A stretch of 64,000 nucleotides of DNA. Source: Sphingobium sp. JS3065. GTDB taxonomy: Bacteria > Pseudomonadota > Alphaproteobacteria > Sphingomonadales > Sphingomonadaceae. A program made the position numbers and the translations under genes. The notes under the pieces were generated by a model. It saw nothing but the letters and a program-made list of their open reading frames with translations, did no database searches and had not been told where the DNA came from. The stretch covers positions 243,738-307,737 of the forward strand of contig NZ_CP102666.1 in NCBI RefSeq assembly GCF_026427355.1, written 5' to 3'. The stretch's first letter is position 1. Each line of letters opens with the position of its first letter. Below, piece after piece: positions 53,063-62,438 of the stretch.

Positions 53063-53370
53063 TTACAGGAGGTGTGTCGCCGCGCCGAGCGCCGTCCCGC
53101 CTTCGACCAGGCGACGGTCAAGCGTGCAGAGGGTCGCCCCGCGCTCGGCTGCAACGGCGAGGTGCAACGCATCCCCGGGACGCAGATTGAGGGAGAACTG
53201 ATCGGCGTACAGCGCCGCCGTCCGGAAATTGTCTGACACGACGGGAACAATGGTCAGGCTCTCCCTGCAGAGCTGATGAAACTGGCTCAACACCTCCGCT
53301 CGCTGCGCTGATGATCAGCTCGTCCGGGGCTGCGTCGCGTGCCTCGCTTGTCCAGCACTGGAAATGCCGG
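53063..53370 (-). pseudogene. PIN-domain toxin remnant, N-terminus lost
   Basis: The C-terminal part of a PIN protein (GDALHLAVAAERGATLCTLD, then RRLVEGGTALGAA) is readable from 53293 to the stop at 53063. Upstream in another frame are pieces such as SEARDAAPDELIISAAS. The N-terminus with its first Asp is not found and no antitoxin is near, so it is a decayed VapC. Confidence 0.6.
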
Positions 53371-53456
53371 TTTCATCCAGTTGCCAAGTCAGGATCGGCC
53401 GCACGGTCCCGCGTCCACCAGTCCGCGCTCGAGCGGTCTTGCCGTTCTCACGTCCG

Positions 53457-54815
53457 TCAACGACGATCAGGCAGGGCGCTCTCAAGCCCGGGAAGCATGA
53501 TACATGCCCTCAATCCCTGGCCGGTGTCTTCCAGGACAAGCGCTCCGCCATGGCTCTCGGCGATCGCCTTGGTGATCGCAAGGCCAAGGCCGCTGCCCCC
53601 CGTCTCCCGATTGCGCGACTCCTCGATCCGGTAGAAAGGCTGCGTCACGCGCGCTATCTGGTCGGCCGGAATGCCTGGCCCCTTGTCCGCCACCTCGATG
53701 CGCAGTGTGTCGCCGGCGGCCGCCACCGTCACCGTTGCACTGCCGCCATATTTGATCGCATTGCCGATGAGATTCTGCACGGCGCGCTTCAGCTGGCTGC
53801 GCTGCACCGGCAGGACATGGCGCACGGCCGGTTCCCATGCGACATTCTCGCCCAGATCCTGATATTCTTCGACCGCCGTCTCGACAAGGGCGGTGACGTC
53901 GGCCGGCCGCAGAGCTTCGCGTTGCCGTCCCGCAGTCGCAAGTGACAAAATGTCTTCCAGCGTCGCCATAGTCTCGCCGATCTTGCGGATTGCCGCCTCA
54001 CGCTCGTCGGCCGGCTCCATATTTTCGAGACGGATGCGCAGCGAGGCCAAGGGCGTGCGCAGGTCGTGGCCGATGGCGCCGAGCATCCCGTCCTTCTCGT
54101 CGAGCAACGCCACGAGCCGCTGGTTCATGTCGTTGAAGGCCGCAATGGCTTCGCGCAAATCGTCCGGTCCGCGCGGCTCGACCCTGAGGGGCGCGGCCCG
54201 GCCCCGAAACTGGCGCGCAGCCATGGCAAGATCGCGCAGGGGCCGCGCGAGGCGGCGCGCAACGACAATGGTGGCGCCCAGCACCACGAGGTACAGAAGC
54301 AGCGTCGCGGCTGCCAGACGCGTGACAAGGCCAGGGTCGCGGCGCGGCGCGGGAAGTGTTCCTGCGAGCCATTGGCCATCGGGGAGCCTCGCCGCCATCG
54401 ATACGGTATAGCGCGCCGCCCCGTCAGCGCGCCTTCTCTGCGAGGGCTGCGGATGCGCGGCGCTTGCACGGACCTCTTGCGCATTTACACCAAGGTTGCG
54501 CAAATCCTCGGCAAGTCTCGCCTCGACCGCATTGCTCCGGTCGCCTTCGGCAAGGCCGCTATCGGCGCGAAGCGCGAAGCGCGCGCCGCGATGAGACAGG
54601 TCTGCCACCAGCGCCTTGCGGAAAATATCGTCGGCTGCCGACACGTCGGCGAAGGCGCCGGCAAAACGCGTGATCGCCGGTCCGTCATTCTGCGCCAGGG
54701 CAAGCTTTTCGCGCTCATTGAGGATGAGACCGAAATTCGCGAGCTGCGCGACCGCCAGCGCAGCGCCGAGAAGGAAGGCCATCCGCCCGACTAGGCTGCG
54801 CGGCAGCAGCCTCAT
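53457..54815 (-). CDS. sensor histidine kinase
   Basis: A 452-residue kinase of the EnvZ type. Two membrane helices (MAFLLGAALAVAQLANFGLI and LAAATLLLYLVVLGATIVVA) flank a periplasmic sensing domain; a HAMP domain follows (LARPLRDLAMAARQF). The phosphorylated His is in LGAIGHDLRTPLASLRIRLE; the ATP domain has NLIGNAIKYGG, DKGPGIPADQ and GGSGLGLAITKAIAESHGG. It overlaps the response regulator by four bases. The stimulus is unknown. Confidence 0.92.
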   Translation of the reverse strand: MRLLPRSLVGRMAFLLGAALAVAQLANFGLILNEREKLALAQNDGPAITRFAGAFADVSAADDIFRKALVADLSHRGARFALRADSGLAEGDRSNAVEARLAEDLRNLGVNAQEVRASAAHPQPSQRRRADGAARYTVSMAARLPDGQWLAGTLPAPRRDPGLVTRLAAATLLLYLVVLGATIVVARRLARPLRDLAMAARQFRGRAAPLRVEPRGPDDLREAIAAFNDMNQRLVALLDEKDGMLGAIGHDLRTPLASLRIRLENMEPADEREAAIRKIGETMATLEDILSLATAGRQREALRPADVTALVETAVEEYQDLGENVAWEPAVRHVLPVQRSQLKRAVQNLIGNAIKYGGSATVTVAAAGDTLRIEVADKGPGIPADQIARVTQPFYRIEESRNRETGGSGLGLAITKAIAESHGGALVLEDTGQGLRACIMLPGLESALPDRR

Positions 54816-55531
54816 ATCCGGCGCACTTCGGCCGCCAGCGTATAGCCACCGCCACGGACCGTCTTGATCAGCCTGGGATCAGCGGCGTCTGCCTCGATCT
54901 TGCGACGAAGGCGGCTGATATGATTGTCGATGCTGCGCTCGAACGCGGCCAGTTCGCGTCCCTGCGTCAAGTCGAGCAGTTGATCGCGGGTCAGCACCCG
55001 GCGGGGATGCGTCACGAACGCAACGAGCAGATTATACTCGCCGGTGGACAGCGCGACAGAAACGCCTTCGGCATCGACCAGCTCGCGTTCCCCGGTCCTG
55101 AGAACCCACTGACCGAACGCATAGCCCGAAGCATCGGGCGCGTGGACCAGCGCTGCCTGTTCGCTCGTCCGGCGCAACACCGCCTTGATCCGCGCGAGCA
55201 GTTCGCGAGGATTGAAGGGCTTTGGCACATAATCGTCCGCGCCGATCTCCAGGCCTATGATGCGATCGACGTCTTCGGTCTTGGCCGTGACCAGGATGAG
55301 CGGGATGTTCGACGTCGAACGGATGAAGGCGGCGAGGGAAAGGCCGTCCTCGCCGGGCATCATGATATCGAGCAGGACCAGGTCGATCGCATGGACCGCC
55401 AGGATGTCACGGGCCTGCGCCGCATTCGCCGCGGTCGTCGTTCTGAGGCCGTTCTTGCCGAGATAGGACGCCAGCGGATCGCGGATGTCGCGCTCGTCAT
55501 CGACGACGAGGATGTGGGGATTGCTATTCAT
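54812..55531 (-). CDS. OmpR-family response regulator
   Basis: A 239-residue regulator. The receiver domain (HILVVDDERDIRDPLASYLG, DLVLLDIMMPGEDGLSLAAF with the phosphorylated Asp, LILVTAKTEDVD, YVPKPFNPRELLARI) is followed by a winged helix (VLTRDQLLDLTQGRELAAFE, SIDNHISRLRRKIEADAADP, TVRGGGYTLA). It works with the kinase it overlaps. The start at 55531 was chosen because GGAAGG stands eight bases before the ATG. Confidence 0.92.
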   Translation of the reverse strand: MNSNPHILVVDDERDIRDPLASYLGKNGLRTTTAANAAQARDILAVHAIDLVLLDIMMPGEDGLSLAAFIRSTSNIPLILVTAKTEDVDRIIGLEIGADDYVPKPFNPRELLARIKAVLRRTSEQAALVHAPDASGYAFGQWVLRTGERELVDAEGVSVALSTGEYNLLVAFVTHPRRVLTRDQLLDLTQGRELAAFERSIDNHISRLRRKIEADAADPRLIKTVRGGGYTLAAEVRRI

Positions 55532-55559
55532 ATCAGCGCCTTCCATCGCAGAAGAAGCC

Positions 55560-55580
55560 CCCGGGGCGAAAGACCCCGGG
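55560..55580 (-). terminator. probable terminator after the RcnB-like gene
   Basis: CCCGGGG and CCCCGGG form a 7-bp stem with a 7-base loop; on the minus strand it is followed by GGCTTCTTC. It lies between the stop at 55607 and the response-regulator start at 55531. Confidence 0.5.
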
Positions 55581-55606
55581 AGCGAATTCGTCAGATCAAA
55601 GGCCTT

Positions 55607-55951
55607 TTAGTGGAAGGCGCCCGCCAGGACAGATGCGATGATCCCGCTGGTGATCCCGATCAGGACCGCGTCATTGCCGGACTGGACCCAGCGATAGCCG
55701 CGGGGCGCTTCGCGCAGGTGATACTGACGATAGTTTGTGACCACCCGATAATTGCGCGCCTGGCGATAATCGAACCGTTCGCCCTTTTTCCAGTGCGCGC
55801 GGTATGGGGCCGGACGGACCGCGCGGTGGTTCTGGACCACGCGGTGATTCTGGATGACGCGGCCATGCCCTCCATTGTGCTGGAAAGGTGCGGCCATGGC
55901 CGGGGTAGCGGCGATCGAGGCGGCCAGAGCGGCGATGATGAACTTCTTCAT
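55607..55951 (-). CDS. RcnB-family periplasmic protein
   Basis: A 114-residue secreted protein with a signal peptide (MKKFIIAALAASIAATPAMA), a His-rich stretch (QNHRVVQNHRAVRPAPYRAH) and a C-terminal part (GERFDYRQARNYRVVTNYRQ, HLREAPRGYRWVQSGNDAVL) typical of the RcnB group, linked to nickel and cobalt homeostasis. It ends with a likely membrane-active helix. The ATG at 55951 has GGAG before it. Confidence 0.8.
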   Translation of the reverse strand: MKKFIIAALAASIAATPAMAAPFQHNGGHGRVIQNHRVVQNHRAVRPAPYRAHWKKGERFDYRQARNYRVVTNYRQYHLREAPRGYRWVQSGNDAVLIGITSGIIASVLAGAFH

Positions 55952-56339
55952 GAGTAATTTCTCCGTATCACGCCGTCTGCGGCGTTGATTGGAAGATGCA
56001 GCCTGAGTGTCGCATGGATTTGCCCGGTTCGATGCTATTATGTCCCGGTTTGTATCAGTCGGCCGGTGACGCCATGCCGGCCCGAAGCACAAATTCTCTG
56101 AAACCACCTCTACGCCAGACACGGCGGTGAGCCTCCGCGCAGGTTCCGCACAGCTGCGCAAACACATGCAGGCTCTCCGGCGTAGTCCTCGATCCGATCG
56201 GCCCCCGTGCGCGGCATTCCGCCTGCGCCGTCCTTCCCGACGAGATCGAGGGTTGCTTCATCAGCACGAAGCGAGGCGCAACCTGTCTGTCTGCAAAATT
56301 CCGATTAAATTTTAATCTATCTGACTAGCAGGGGATGAA
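55952..56339. other. no recognisable gene
   Basis: A minus-strand frame at 56055-56267 contains LHVFAQLCGTCAEAHRRVW but has no family match and no ribosome site. The region holds the RcnB promoter. Confidence 0.35.
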
Positions 56340-56549
56340 ATGGGAACTGAAACGAACGTTCTGACGGCGCATGTGCCACTTTCGCTTGCGGAAAAGGTCG
56401 AGGCAATGGTTTCCCGGCTGGAACGCTCGCGCGGCTGGGTGATGAAGCAGGCGAACGTCGACGCGGGCCGGGTTATCGATCATCAAAGCATTCAGTCATG
56501 GGCGGAAAGCCTCAGCACAGACAAGCCGCTGCCGCCGCCGGCAAAATGA
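56340..56549 (+). pseudogene. CopG-like antitoxin with an internal deletion
   Basis: The N-terminus (TNVLTAHVPLSLAEKVEAMV, SRLERSRGWVMKQA) is a ribbon-helix-helix antitoxin, and the C-terminus (VDAGRVIDHQSIQSWAESLS) matches the same family, but about 25 residues that normally lie between them are missing, so the DNA-binding helix and the toxin-binding tail are joined directly. The frame is intact. It overlaps the toxin gene by four bases. Confidence 0.6.
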
Positions 56550-56840
56550 AGATACAGTGGACCGGCAAGGCGTCGTCGGACCTGGTGCGCCTCCATGAAC
56601 ATCTGCGCCCGGTAGCGCCCGAAGCTGTGGCTCGGGTCGTTGAGCAGCTTGCCCGGACGCCGGAACCGCTGCTCGATTACCCCGCCGATCGGAGAGAAGC
56701 TGGAAGCCTATGAACCGCGCGAGGTGCGGCGGATCATCGTCGGTCATTACGAGCTTCGCTACGAGATTGCGGACGCCATCATCTTCATTCTGCGCCTGTG
56801 GCGCTGCCGCGAGAATCGCAGCTTCGATTCCGATGACTGA
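56546..56840 (+). pseudogene. ParE/RelE-type toxin, frameshifted
   Basis: The first frame reads MKIQWTGKASSDLVRLHEHL and RPVAPEAVARVVEQLARTP, then LLDYP, after which one extra base shifts it to a stop at 56711-56713. The family continues in the next frame: IGEKLEAYEPREVRRIIVGH, YELRYEIADAIIFILRLWRC and RENRS. So the toxin is dead while its antitoxin has an internal deletion. Confidence 0.7.
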
Positions 56841-56978
56841 GCCATGGCTTCTGGAAGACGGCTTTGGCATGAGGCGATCCCTGCTACCAGCCGCCACGTC
56901 CACCCTATCCGCTACACCCGAGTGATCGTTTGCGTTGCGCCCGAACGCCCGCTCGGCAGCAGAACGGCATGGCGGTGG

Positions 56979-57719
56979 TCAACCCTTCAGCAGGAAAGGA
57001 ATTTCAACGACGCCGCGCACGCGTACCGGTTCTCCGTCCTGGATCACAGGATTCCAGCGCCAGCGTCGCACCGCATCGAGCGCGGCGTCATCAAGCCTCG
57101 CAAATCCGCTCGAGCGGCTTATGGCGACGCTCTCGACCGAACCATCAAGGGCGAGGGTGAGCATGAGAAGGACGGTGCCTTGCTCCCTCTTGCGCCGACT
57201 CTCGAGCGGATAGCGGGGCGGCCTTCCCGCAATCATCTTTGCGCCAAGGTCACCTCCCTGGACGACGCTGGATGGCGCGGGCGCCGTTACGCTGGCGATG
57301 GACGGAACGGAAAAGTTTGCAGGCGCGGGGGATAGCGTCTGGTCTGGCGGCGCTGGCACGACCAACTGCGGCAAGACAGGAGGCATCTCGACGAGAGGTG
57401 GCGGAACCATGATTTGAGGATGCCACGGCGCATATGACGGCGCCTCTGCCGGCGGGGGAGGCGGTGGCGTGAGATTGATAACCGATAGCCGTTCCACCTT
57501 CCGCGGATGACTGTGATGCCGCGCCTGCATGATCGCGAATATCAGCGCGGCATGGACGGCGATGATGAGCGCGATGGCGGGCCAGCTCGCGCGGCGATCC
57601 GCCCCGTAGCGTGCCGCTGCCATGTCGGCCGCCGGCACGTTGCCCATGGATCGGACGCGTGCAGGCCTGCGCGTTCGGACCGGCTGGGCCTGTTCGATTT
57701 CATGTGCGATCGCGAGCAT
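56979..57719 (-). CDS. tonB: TonB energy-transducing protein
   Basis: A 246-residue protein that carries proton-motive energy from ExbBD to outer-membrane receptors. The N-terminal membrane helix (PAIALIIAVHAALIFAIMQA), a proline-rich spacer (INLTPPPPPPAEAPSYAPWH) and a C-terminal TonB domain (PPRYPLESRRKREQGTVLLM, GSVESVAISRSSGFARLDDA, ALDAVRRWRWNPVI) appear in order. No exbB or exbD is near. The ATG at 57719 was preferred to an upstream TTG. Confidence 0.9.
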   Translation of the reverse strand: MLAIAHEIEQAQPVRTRRPARVRSMGNVPAADMAAARYGADRRASWPAIALIIAVHAALIFAIMQARHHSHPRKVERLSVINLTPPPPPPAEAPSYAPWHPQIMVPPPLVEMPPVLPQLVVPAPPDQTLSPAPANFSVPSIASVTAPAPSSVVQGGDLGAKMIAGRPPRYPLESRRKREQGTVLLMLTLALDGSVESVAISRSSGFARLDDAALDAVRRWRWNPVIQDGEPVRVRGVVEIPFLLKG

Positions 57720-57991
57720 CGCCAAGTCCCTTTATATCTTATCCCCGCCGATGGCCGACCGCGCCCTTCCAAGGATCGCGGCTGGACAGTCACATCACTA
57801 ATGCGAATCAAGAGCAGCCACACTGTCTCCATTCAGATCGGAGAACGCTTTTCCATGAAAGATGATCGGGCAGAAATGGGTCTTCGATAAGGAAGCGGCG
57901 CTGGCGCGCGCATGTTCGAGACCAGATTCAGGAAGTCAGGCGCGCCCTTACCGAGCAGGACTGAGGGCGAAGGCGCGCAAGGCAGACTTTC

Positions 57992-58915
57992 TCACGCCTT
58001 TCGGCTTGTCGATGATTGGACCTGTTCGCGGCCTCTCGCGGCGACCAGGAAGGAGGGAGATACCGGTCTCGGTCTGAATTTCAGCTTGCGGTCGCACGAG
58101 CCCAGCGAATCCAGGACGAGCCGGTAATCCGCAAGAGCCTGTGTCCGCCCTGCCTCACTTTGGGACACCTCGGCGCCAGGGGCCGGAACCGACGGAAGCG
58201 AGCAGGCCAGGCGATACCATGGCAGCGTGTCGCGCGCGGGAGGCTCGATGGCATCGGCGATGAGTTCGGAAAAGGAAATGTTCCAGTCGGGTGGGAGGCC
58301 AGGGCGGTGCCGGACGGTGATCGAGGCATAGGATCCGTCCTGGGTACTGAGGAAAATCTGCGTTCTCCCCTCCCCCAGCAAGGCGCCCGGCACGTGCAGC
58401 AAGGAACGAACGCCTGTAATCCTGGGCGGCCCATCGGGCGAAACGGCCGCTCGCAGCAGGCTGCGCAACTGAAGTTCGCGTCCGTTGCTCCAGCGCAATT
58501 GCGCCGTCGGGGTGACAAGTTGCAGCTCTCCAGGCTTGCCGTCCACGCCGCGAGCGAAGATGAAGACCTCCTCCCCCTCCAGATCGTCGGCCTTGCCTCG
58601 CCAATCCAGCGGAAGATCGACCAGATACCGCACGGAACGGCCAAGGGGCTTGCGGCCCGCGAGCAGGGTCTTTGCCTGCGCCTCGACGTAGAAGCGTGCA
58701 TAGCCGGGAAGAGCGGCTTGCGCGCGCTGCGGGTCGATCGGGATCTGCGTCTCGATCCGCACCAGCGCAATCAGCCCCGCCGAGAAGGAAAGATCCGCCA
58801 AATCCGCGTAAGTCGGGGATCGCTCGAACAGGGTTTGTGCGTGAAGGGCCGAAGGCTGGGAAACCCATGAGGCAGCCATCAGACCTGCGACAAGCATTCG
58901 CAAAGTGAGCGGCAT
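57992..58915 (-). CDS. secreted protein of unknown function, 307 aa
   Basis: The N-terminus is a signal peptide (MPLTLRMLVAGLMAASWVSQ, ending LHAQ). The mature protein is hydrophilic with no motif I recognise: LADLSFSAGLIALVRIETQI, PGYARFYVEAQAKTLLAGRK and EEVFIFARGVDGKPGELQL look beta-rich, and the C-terminus is Arg-rich. The ATG at 58915 has GGAG eight bases upstream. It lies next to a nitrobindin-like gene on the same strand. Confidence 0.65.
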   Translation of the reverse strand: MPLTLRMLVAGLMAASWVSQPSALHAQTLFERSPTYADLADLSFSAGLIALVRIETQIPIDPQRAQAALPGYARFYVEAQAKTLLAGRKPLGRSVRYLVDLPLDWRGKADDLEGEEVFIFARGVDGKPGELQLVTPTAQLRWSNGRELQLRSLLRAAVSPDGPPRITGVRSLLHVPGALLGEGRTQIFLSTQDGSYASITVRHRPGLPPDWNISFSELIADAIEPPARDTLPWYRLACSLPSVPAPGAEVSQSEAGRTQALADYRLVLDSLGSCDRKLKFRPRPVSPSFLVAARGREQVQSSTSRKA

Positions 58916-59062
58916 GTGGCATTCTCCTGTCGTTCCCGGGGTCGGCCGGTCCGGCCGGCCGCGCGTCACCATTGACAAATTAACGGACATATCAATCTGT
59001 TGGCAACCCGGCCTCGACCGGCGCGGCTGTCAGTCGAGTGGGAAGACGGGGCCCTGGCTCAA

Positions 59063-59722
59063 TCATGCGTCGACAGGAGCGTTCCGTGTTTCGCGCAGGA
59101 TCTTAGCCCAAGGGTTCAGGTCGGGCTCGGCAATCTTGGTGAGGATATTGGTGTCACGATGCAGGAATGGCGTGTCGCGGCCGCGCACCAACAGGCTTGT
59201 CTCGGACACATAGGTCCACGAACCATCGGCGTTGAAGTCAACCTCGATCCTGTAGGAATCGGTGCGAAACGCAAGTTCGAGAAAGGTGGTCGAGCAGATT
59301 CCATATTCCGTCTGGCCGCGCTCCGCCGTCAAGCTCAGCCGGGTCCCGTCCGGCGCAGCATGACCTGCGGCGATGGCGACCTGGCCGCGCGGGATCGCCA
59401 CAGTCTGCAGAATGAGGCCGGTGGCTGGCTCCCAAAGCCAATATCCAACCTGATCATGGAAGGCGATCTGGTCTTCCGGTGTGTTGATATGAACATGATA
59501 ACGCAGGCCATAGAAGAGTTGCGGTCCATTGGTCTGCGCATCAATCGGGTGCATTTCGATGCGCTCATAATAGGCCCGCTGCTCAGGCCCGTCCGCCTTG
59601 GGATTGAGATCGACACCCCGATGCCCTTCCCAGATGCCTGCAAGGCGGCGCAGCGGTCCAAGGTTGGCCAGCGTGTCCGAGACCGCGTCGGCTTCAGTGA
59701 AGATGTCATCCGGTATGTCCAT
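59063..59722 (-). CDS. nitrobindin-like / FABP-family heme-binding beta-barrel protein
   Basis: A 219-residue protein with the nitrobindin-type pattern: LRRLAGIWEGHRGVDLNPKA at the start of the barrel, HPIDAQTNGPQLFYGLRYHV, DQVGYWLWEPATGLILQTVA, PRGQVAIAAGHA and TDSYRIEVDFNADGSWTYVS. The conserved heme-ligand region near the C-terminus (HRDTNILTKI) is present. Related proteins bind heme or fatty acids; the actual ligand here is unknown. It starts 340 bases after the ClC gene's end. Confidence 0.8.
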   Translation of the reverse strand: MDIPDDIFTEADAVSDTLANLGPLRRLAGIWEGHRGVDLNPKADGPEQRAYYERIEMHPIDAQTNGPQLFYGLRYHVHINTPEDQIAFHDQVGYWLWEPATGLILQTVAIPRGQVAIAAGHAAPDGTRLSLTAERGQTEYGICSTTFLELAFRTDSYRIEVDFNADGSWTYVSETSLLVRGRDTPFLHRDTNILTKIAEPDLNPWAKILRETRNAPVDA

Positions 59723-60006
59723 AGATGTTTCCCCTTGACTATATTATCCCGCCGCCTCGTCATGCTCGCCACCTGCCACGATTGGGGCTGTTGGCCGTAC
59801 GCGCCTATGGCCAGTGTGACCTGGAAGCTCCTGGCGGCCGCAATTTTTCCGGGGTCAGCCGGTCGAGCTGGCTGCACACCACCATCGACAATTAACCGAC
59901 ATATCAATCCTCTGGCAACCTTCCGTCCACCGGCGTCCTGGCGAAGAAACCCGTTTACCGGCACAGGAAGCGCGAGCAAGGCGCGGCCGTCAAAAGACCC
60001 GAGATG

Positions 60007-61320
60007 CTATGGGTGAGCCTTGTGTCCGGGACCGGTCTCGAAGCGGCGGGAAAGGCCGTGATAAAGGCGCTCCTTGCTGATCAGTTGAGCGGCGAAGTCG
60101 GCGATGAGGGCTGTTGCGAGCAGCGGCATCATCAGGCCGCGGCTCGCCGTCGTTTCCGAAATGATGATGACGGCCGTGAGGGGCGCCCGCACGACGCCCG
60201 TGAAATAGGCGACCATCCCCAGCAGGACGATCGCCCCGGCAGGATAGGCCGGAAACATGCTGCGGAGCACGTCGCCGATCCCCGCTCCTACGGACAGGGA
60301 CGGCGCGAAAATGCCTCCCGGGATCCCGGAAACCGCAGTGGCAAGTGTCGTCACGAACTTCGCCGCCCCGAACCATATCGGCACGTCTGAGCCTGCTATG
60401 ACGGCATGAGCGGTCTGATAGCCGGTCCCCCAGGTGAGACCTGTGGCGGCACCCAGGAGCGCCACCACCAGTCCGCATCCTGCCGCGAACCGCACCGGTC
60501 TTTCCCGCAACCAGCGTATCGGCGTCCTTGTCGAGCGTCCCATGCCCAGCATGAAACGCGAGAAGCAGGCTCCCGCCAGGCCGCCAATCACTCCGGCGAC
60601 CGGAGCGGCCACAAGCGCCTCATGGACACTGAGCGTCTGCCGCATGACGCCAAAATAGACATAGTCGCCGGCAAGACCCAAACTCACCATCCCGGCGATG
60701 AGAACAGCGGCCATCACCAGCAGGGCCATGCGCTGCTCATAGGCCGCCGCAAGCTCCTCGATGGCGAAGGCGACCCCGGCCAGAGGCGTATTGAACGCGG
60801 CGGCCACGCCTGCCGCGCCGCCCGCTATATAGACCGATGCCCGCAACGGAACCGACATCAGCCTATGCGCATAGGCCATGATCGTTGCAGAAATCTGGAC
60901 GGTCGGACCCTCGCGCCCGACCGAGGCTCCCAGCAGCAGCCCCGCAATAGTCATGACCAGCTTCACGATGGCGGTCCGTGCCGAAACCAGCCGGTTGAGC
61001 CCATGCTCCGGATCACGAGAGGCAGCCATCACTTGCGGAATGCCCGACCCCCTTGCCGCAGGCGCAAGTTTGCGGGTTGCCCAGACGATAGCGGCAAAGC
61101 CCAATGGCGTCAGCAACAGATGTGCGGCCGGCCACCGCCTTGCCAGACCGACAAACATTTCGCTCGCCTCGTCCGCCAGACGCGCGAACAGCAAGGCGGC
61201 AAGGCCGGTGAGGACGGCGCCGCCCAAAATGGCGATGCGGCGGCGCCAAATCAGGGCCTCCGGGCCATGCCGCCGCAATAATATCCGCAAATGACGCAGT
61301 GAAAGGCTGGTTCCTGGCAT
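60007..61320 (-). CDS. ClC-type chloride channel or proton/chloride exchanger
   Basis: A 437-residue membrane protein with the three ClC signatures: GSGIPQVMAAS near residue 92, SVGREGPTVQIS with the gating Glu, and SGIPGGIFAPSLSVGAG. The gating Glu suggests a proton-coupled exchanger. About ten membrane helices are present. It probably helps with acid or salt stress, in line with the neighbouring ectoine genes. Confidence 0.92.
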   Translation of the reverse strand: MPGTSLSLRHLRILLRRHGPEALIWRRRIAILGGAVLTGLAALLFARLADEASEMFVGLARRWPAAHLLLTPLGFAAIVWATRKLAPAARGSGIPQVMAASRDPEHGLNRLVSARTAIVKLVMTIAGLLLGASVGREGPTVQISATIMAYAHRLMSVPLRASVYIAGGAAGVAAAFNTPLAGVAFAIEELAAAYEQRMALLVMAAVLIAGMVSLGLAGDYVYFGVMRQTLSVHEALVAAPVAGVIGGLAGACFSRFMLGMGRSTRTPIRWLRERPVRFAAGCGLVVALLGAATGLTWGTGYQTAHAVIAGSDVPIWFGAAKFVTTLATAVSGIPGGIFAPSLSVGAGIGDVLRSMFPAYPAGAIVLLGMVAYFTGVVRAPLTAVIIISETTASRGLMMPLLATALIADFAAQLISKERLYHGLSRRFETGPGHKAHP

Positions 61321-61383
61321 CGTTGTCCTTCGGCTGGTGCGCCGCCGAGCATTTCGGTCAGGCAGATGATGGGCGCATGCGCG

Positions 61384-62373
61384 TTAACGGGCATGCGCCC
61401 GTTGCTGGAACAGCGCGCGGGCGCCGTCCATCCCCGTGCCCGGTTGCCCTCCCCCTTCTGTGGGTTCCGCGCTCGTGTCGCATGGAGCCTGCCGCTCCAT
61501 CTCGGCATTGATCAGGCCGCCAATCAATACGGCATAGGCGGAAACGAAGAGCCACATGAGGAGCACGACCACGGCGCCGAGCGAACCGTAGGTAGCATCG
61601 TAATTGGCGAACCGGCTTGCATAAAGTCCAAAGCCGAGCGTCGCTGCGAGCCAGAGCAATGTTGCAAGACAGGAGCCAAGACTGAACCATTGCCATCGGG
61701 CATCGGGCCTGTCGGGCGCGAACCGGTACATGCCGCCGATGGCGAAGCTGCACAGGGATGCGGCGACAAGCCAGGTCAGCGCCTGCACAGCCGTCGCGCC
61801 AGCTGGCCCTATCCCTGCAACCAGCCCTTTGGCGAAGCTGAGCATCGAAGCGGCCGCAAGGCCGATGATGCCCACGAAGACCGCTGCACCGGCAAGCGCA
61901 CTCGCAAGAAAGGTGTTTTTCAGGAACGACCGCCGGTCCTGCCGCTCATAGATTATGTTGAGCGATCCGATCATGGCGCCCGAGGCTCGGGACGCGCCGA
62001 AGATCGAGACCAGCAGCGCGACCAGCAGTCCAATTCCCTTCTTTTCCTGGGCGCTCGTCGTAAGCTGCGTGAGCTGCTCCTGGATGAGCCGGGCGGCGTC
62101 GGCGGGCACGACGTCGAGAATGGTGCGCATATGCCTGGCGACCGTCGCGGGATCGGCAGCGAGGCCGTAGATCATGATGACCGCCGCCAGAAGCGGCACG
62201 AACGACAGGAAGACGTAGAAGGCGACACCGGCCGAGAGCAGCCCGAGATTGTGCCGTCCGTTGTTCACCCAGACGCGTTTGACGATCGCCTTCCACGCCA
62301 CCGCCTGCATTGGTCCCGATGTCCCGGGGGCAGCGCCTCTGTGCGCCGCGCGTCCCTGTTCTGACATAGACAT
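61384..62373 (-). CDS. YihY/BrkB-family membrane protein
   Basis: A 329-residue inner-membrane protein (formerly misread as RNase BN) with six or seven helices: LSAGVAFYVFLSFVPLLAAV, LLVALLVSIFGASRASGAMI and SLGAVVVLLMWLFVSAYAVL. A long charged tail follows. Function is unclear; some members take part in lipid export. The ATG at 62373 was chosen because the frame further up starts with GTG. Confidence 0.88.
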   Translation of the reverse strand: MSMSEQGRAAHRGAAPGTSGPMQAVAWKAIVKRVWVNNGRHNLGLLSAGVAFYVFLSFVPLLAAVIMIYGLAADPATVARHMRTILDVVPADAARLIQEQLTQLTTSAQEKKGIGLLVALLVSIFGASRASGAMIGSLNIIYERQDRRSFLKNTFLASALAGAAVFVGIIGLAAASMLSFAKGLVAGIGPAGATAVQALTWLVAASLCSFAIGGMYRFAPDRPDARWQWFSLGSCLATLLWLAATLGFGLYASRFANYDATYGSLGAVVVLLMWLFVSAYAVLIGGLINAEMERQAPCDTSAEPTEGGGQPGTGMDGARALFQQRAHAR

Positions 62374-62438
62374 GTCCACTTCAGTTCATGGTGGGAACGG
62401 GGAGAAGGGCGAGGCCCCTTCTCCTGCGAAGGTTGCCC

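Noticed and set aside
53063..53370. A functional VapC toxin at 53 kb
   Set aside because: The N-terminal part with the first catalytic Asp is missing and the upstream pieces are out of frame.
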